Part shown: positions 62,373 through 64,000 of the stretch, piece after piece
Numbering within the stretch: the stretch's first letter is position 1
How the letters are laid out: the number at the start of each line of letters is the position of its first letter
From: Neocallimastix lanati (nom. inval.)
Lineage: Eukaryota > Neocallimastigomycota > Neocallimastigomycetes > Neocallimastigales > Neocallimastigaceae
Assembly: GCA_016946835.1 (NCBI GenBank)
Contig: JACVTC010000170.1
Location: 36,001-100,000 of the forward strand
Direction: 5' to 3'
DNA: 64,000 nucleotides
The notes under the pieces: model-generated
Seen by the model: only the letters and a program-made list of their open reading frames with translations
Told to the model about the DNA's origin: nothing
The model's database searches: none
Position numbers and translations under genes: made by a program

Positions 62373-64000
62373 TATATTTAGACGAAATTTATAAAAACAT
62401 CGATAAAAACTATATAATTTTATATTTGTTTTATTCTTTTTTTTTTTTTTTTTTATATATATATATAATATTATCATTATTTTTATTTCTTTTTTTAATC
62501 TGTATAAATAAAATGAATAAATTTAAAAATATATATATTTTAATTAATTTAATATAAAAAAATATATATCCATTTAAATCTATTATAATTTAATACCAAT
62601 TATTACTGATTAATAATTATTCATTACAATTATTTAAATACTGATTAAAATTATTAATTAGTCCTTATTATTAATAATTATTTAAATACTAACTAAAAAT
62701 TATTAAAGAGTTTTTATTATTATGATTGTTATAATTCATTTTTATTATTAATACAACGGTGTAAAGTATTTGTTTAATTATTGATAAGATCATAAAGAAG
62801 GTTTCCATATAAAAATTATATTTTTATATAATTAAAAAATTTTTTTTTTGTTTCATTTAAATGGTTTTAAATAAAATAATTAAAATAATTATAAAAAAAA
62901 AAAAAAAAAGGCTTAGCTGTTTTTTTTTTTTTTTTATTTATAATTATTTTAATTATTTTTTTTCTATTAGTATTTATCATTCATTTTAATATTGACTAAT
63001 AATAATAAATAATAAATACTAATACTATGTAATAATAGTAATAGTAATATTATAATAAATAATAAATAATAAATAATAAATAATAAATAATAAGAAATAA
63101 GCAATAAATAATAAATAATAAATAATAAATAATAAATAATAAATAATAAATAATAAATCAACTTATAAAAAAAAAGTTACATCATATTTTTATAATGAAA
63201 TGATGAATTCTATTAATTATTAAATTAAACTGAAAAATAGCGATATGTAACTATTTTTATATTAATTTCTTTTTATTAGTTTAATGCTTTCTAATATATT
63301 TTATTTATTATGAAGTTCACACGATAATTACTTTTCTCATATTTTGTTGTAATTTTTATATGTAATATGAGTATTATTATAATTAATATTATTATTAAAA
63401 ATATATTTTTATTTTTGAAACATTGGTACTACAATAATCATATTATAATTATTATTATTATAGTATTATAGTATTATCTTTGTATCGATAATTAGTATAT
63501 TATTTTGGTAATGCTATAATATTAAATTTTCTTTATATTATTGTTATTTATTATTTAGTTATTAATTATTTATTAATTATAAAATCATTTCAAATTTTTT
63601 TTCCTTTAATAAATTACAATCAATATTACAAAGAATTCAATGTTAATTTAAATATATCATATATTCTATTCCATGAAAATAAAACAAAGCCTTACATCCC
63701 TTTTTTAAACTCAAAACATAGCTAAAACTTAATTCACCAAATAAAGCAATACTGCAATGCTGCAGCAAAATCAAAAAACAGCAAAAATTTAACAAAAAAT
63801 TTATAAAATAGTTAAATAATTTAATGGAAAATTATTAACCATATATAAAATCCAATATACAGATATAATAAAATATATTAATATAATATAATATAATATA
63901 CTGATATAATTTAATAATACCAAATTTGATTTAATTGAAATGGTGACATTAAAAATAAAAAAGTATATTCAATAAGATTCATATTCTTTAAATTATAAAT
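61411..64000. other. AT-rich spacer to window end
   Basis: Contains AAT/AATAAAT repeats (61.55-61.87 kb), TA runs, poly(A) and poly(T) near 62.34, 62.44, 62.9 kb, and the heptanucleotide array at 63.05-63.16 kb. The phrase AATACTAATACTATGTAATA followed by ATAGTAATA occurs at about 61615 and 63016. No gene is seen. Confidence 0.6.
63046..63158. repeat. (AATAAAT)n heptanucleotide array
   Basis: About 15 units with a GAAATAAGC interruption; the same unit as the 56.25-kb array. Confidence 0.9.

Overview
The window looks like nuclear DNA of an extremely AT-rich eukaryote, most likely an anaerobic gut fungus (Neocallimastigomycota). This is inferred from several points: spacers made almost wholly of homopolymer A/T and AT microsatellites; genes with GT-AG introns; an intronless bacterial-type SstT transporter; Ty1/copia retrotransposons; a B-box/TLDc protein; an ankyrin relic; and a family of LURP-one-related (LOR) proteins. 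An AT-rich amoebozoan such as Dictyostelium was considered and is less likely. I see no tRNA, rRNA or CRISPR.

Layout. 0.9-1.5 kb: a proline-rich protein (minus). 5.2-6.5 kb: a B-box/coiled-coil/TLDc gene (plus) broken by a frameshift at an AAT tract. 8.7-9.5 kb: LOR gene 1 (minus). 9.5-16.5 kb: mostly non-coding, with a less AT-rich decayed patch at 14.0-14.6 kb. 16.5-17.8 kb: SstT (minus). 20.7-21.9 kb: LOR gene 2, with a repeat-bearing C-terminal extension. 24.3-24.7 kb: a LOR pseudogene. 25.4-34.6 kb: a retrotransposon graveyard. It holds a decayed copia RT, then a copia element (A) bounded by two matching LTRs and a short target duplication. Inside A lie a second copia element (B), a 60% GC island and unidentified AT-rich sequence. 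34.8-36.0 kb: a minisatellite, then a small secreted cysteine-rich (defensin-like) peptide gene. 36.3-37.8 kb: two poly(A)-ended repeats sharing the same 3' end. 40.5-41.1 kb: LOR gene 3. 41.4-44.8 kb: a 5'-truncated copia element (C, minus). 46.1-49.3 kb: LOR genes 4 and 5. 51.9-52.1 kb: a LINE-type RT relic. 52.7-54.0 kb: a complete three-exon ATG3 gene (minus). 55.4-56.2 kb: decayed coding sequence. 57.7-58.3 kb: LOR gene 6. 60.2-60.4 kb: an ankyrin relic. 60.7-61.4 kb: two GC-rich, poly(A)-ended islands facing each other. The rest is AT repeat sequence.

Main points. Six intact LOR genes and one LOR pseudogene all lie on the minus strand across about 50 kb, which points to a lineage-specific expansion by duplication. 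LOR proteins have a Tubby-like beta-barrel fold; their role here is unknown. The other notable candidates are the defensin-like peptide, the unexplained structured GC islands, and the bacterial-type amino-acid transporter. ATG3 is a conserved autophagy housekeeping gene and gives a firm eukaryotic anchor.
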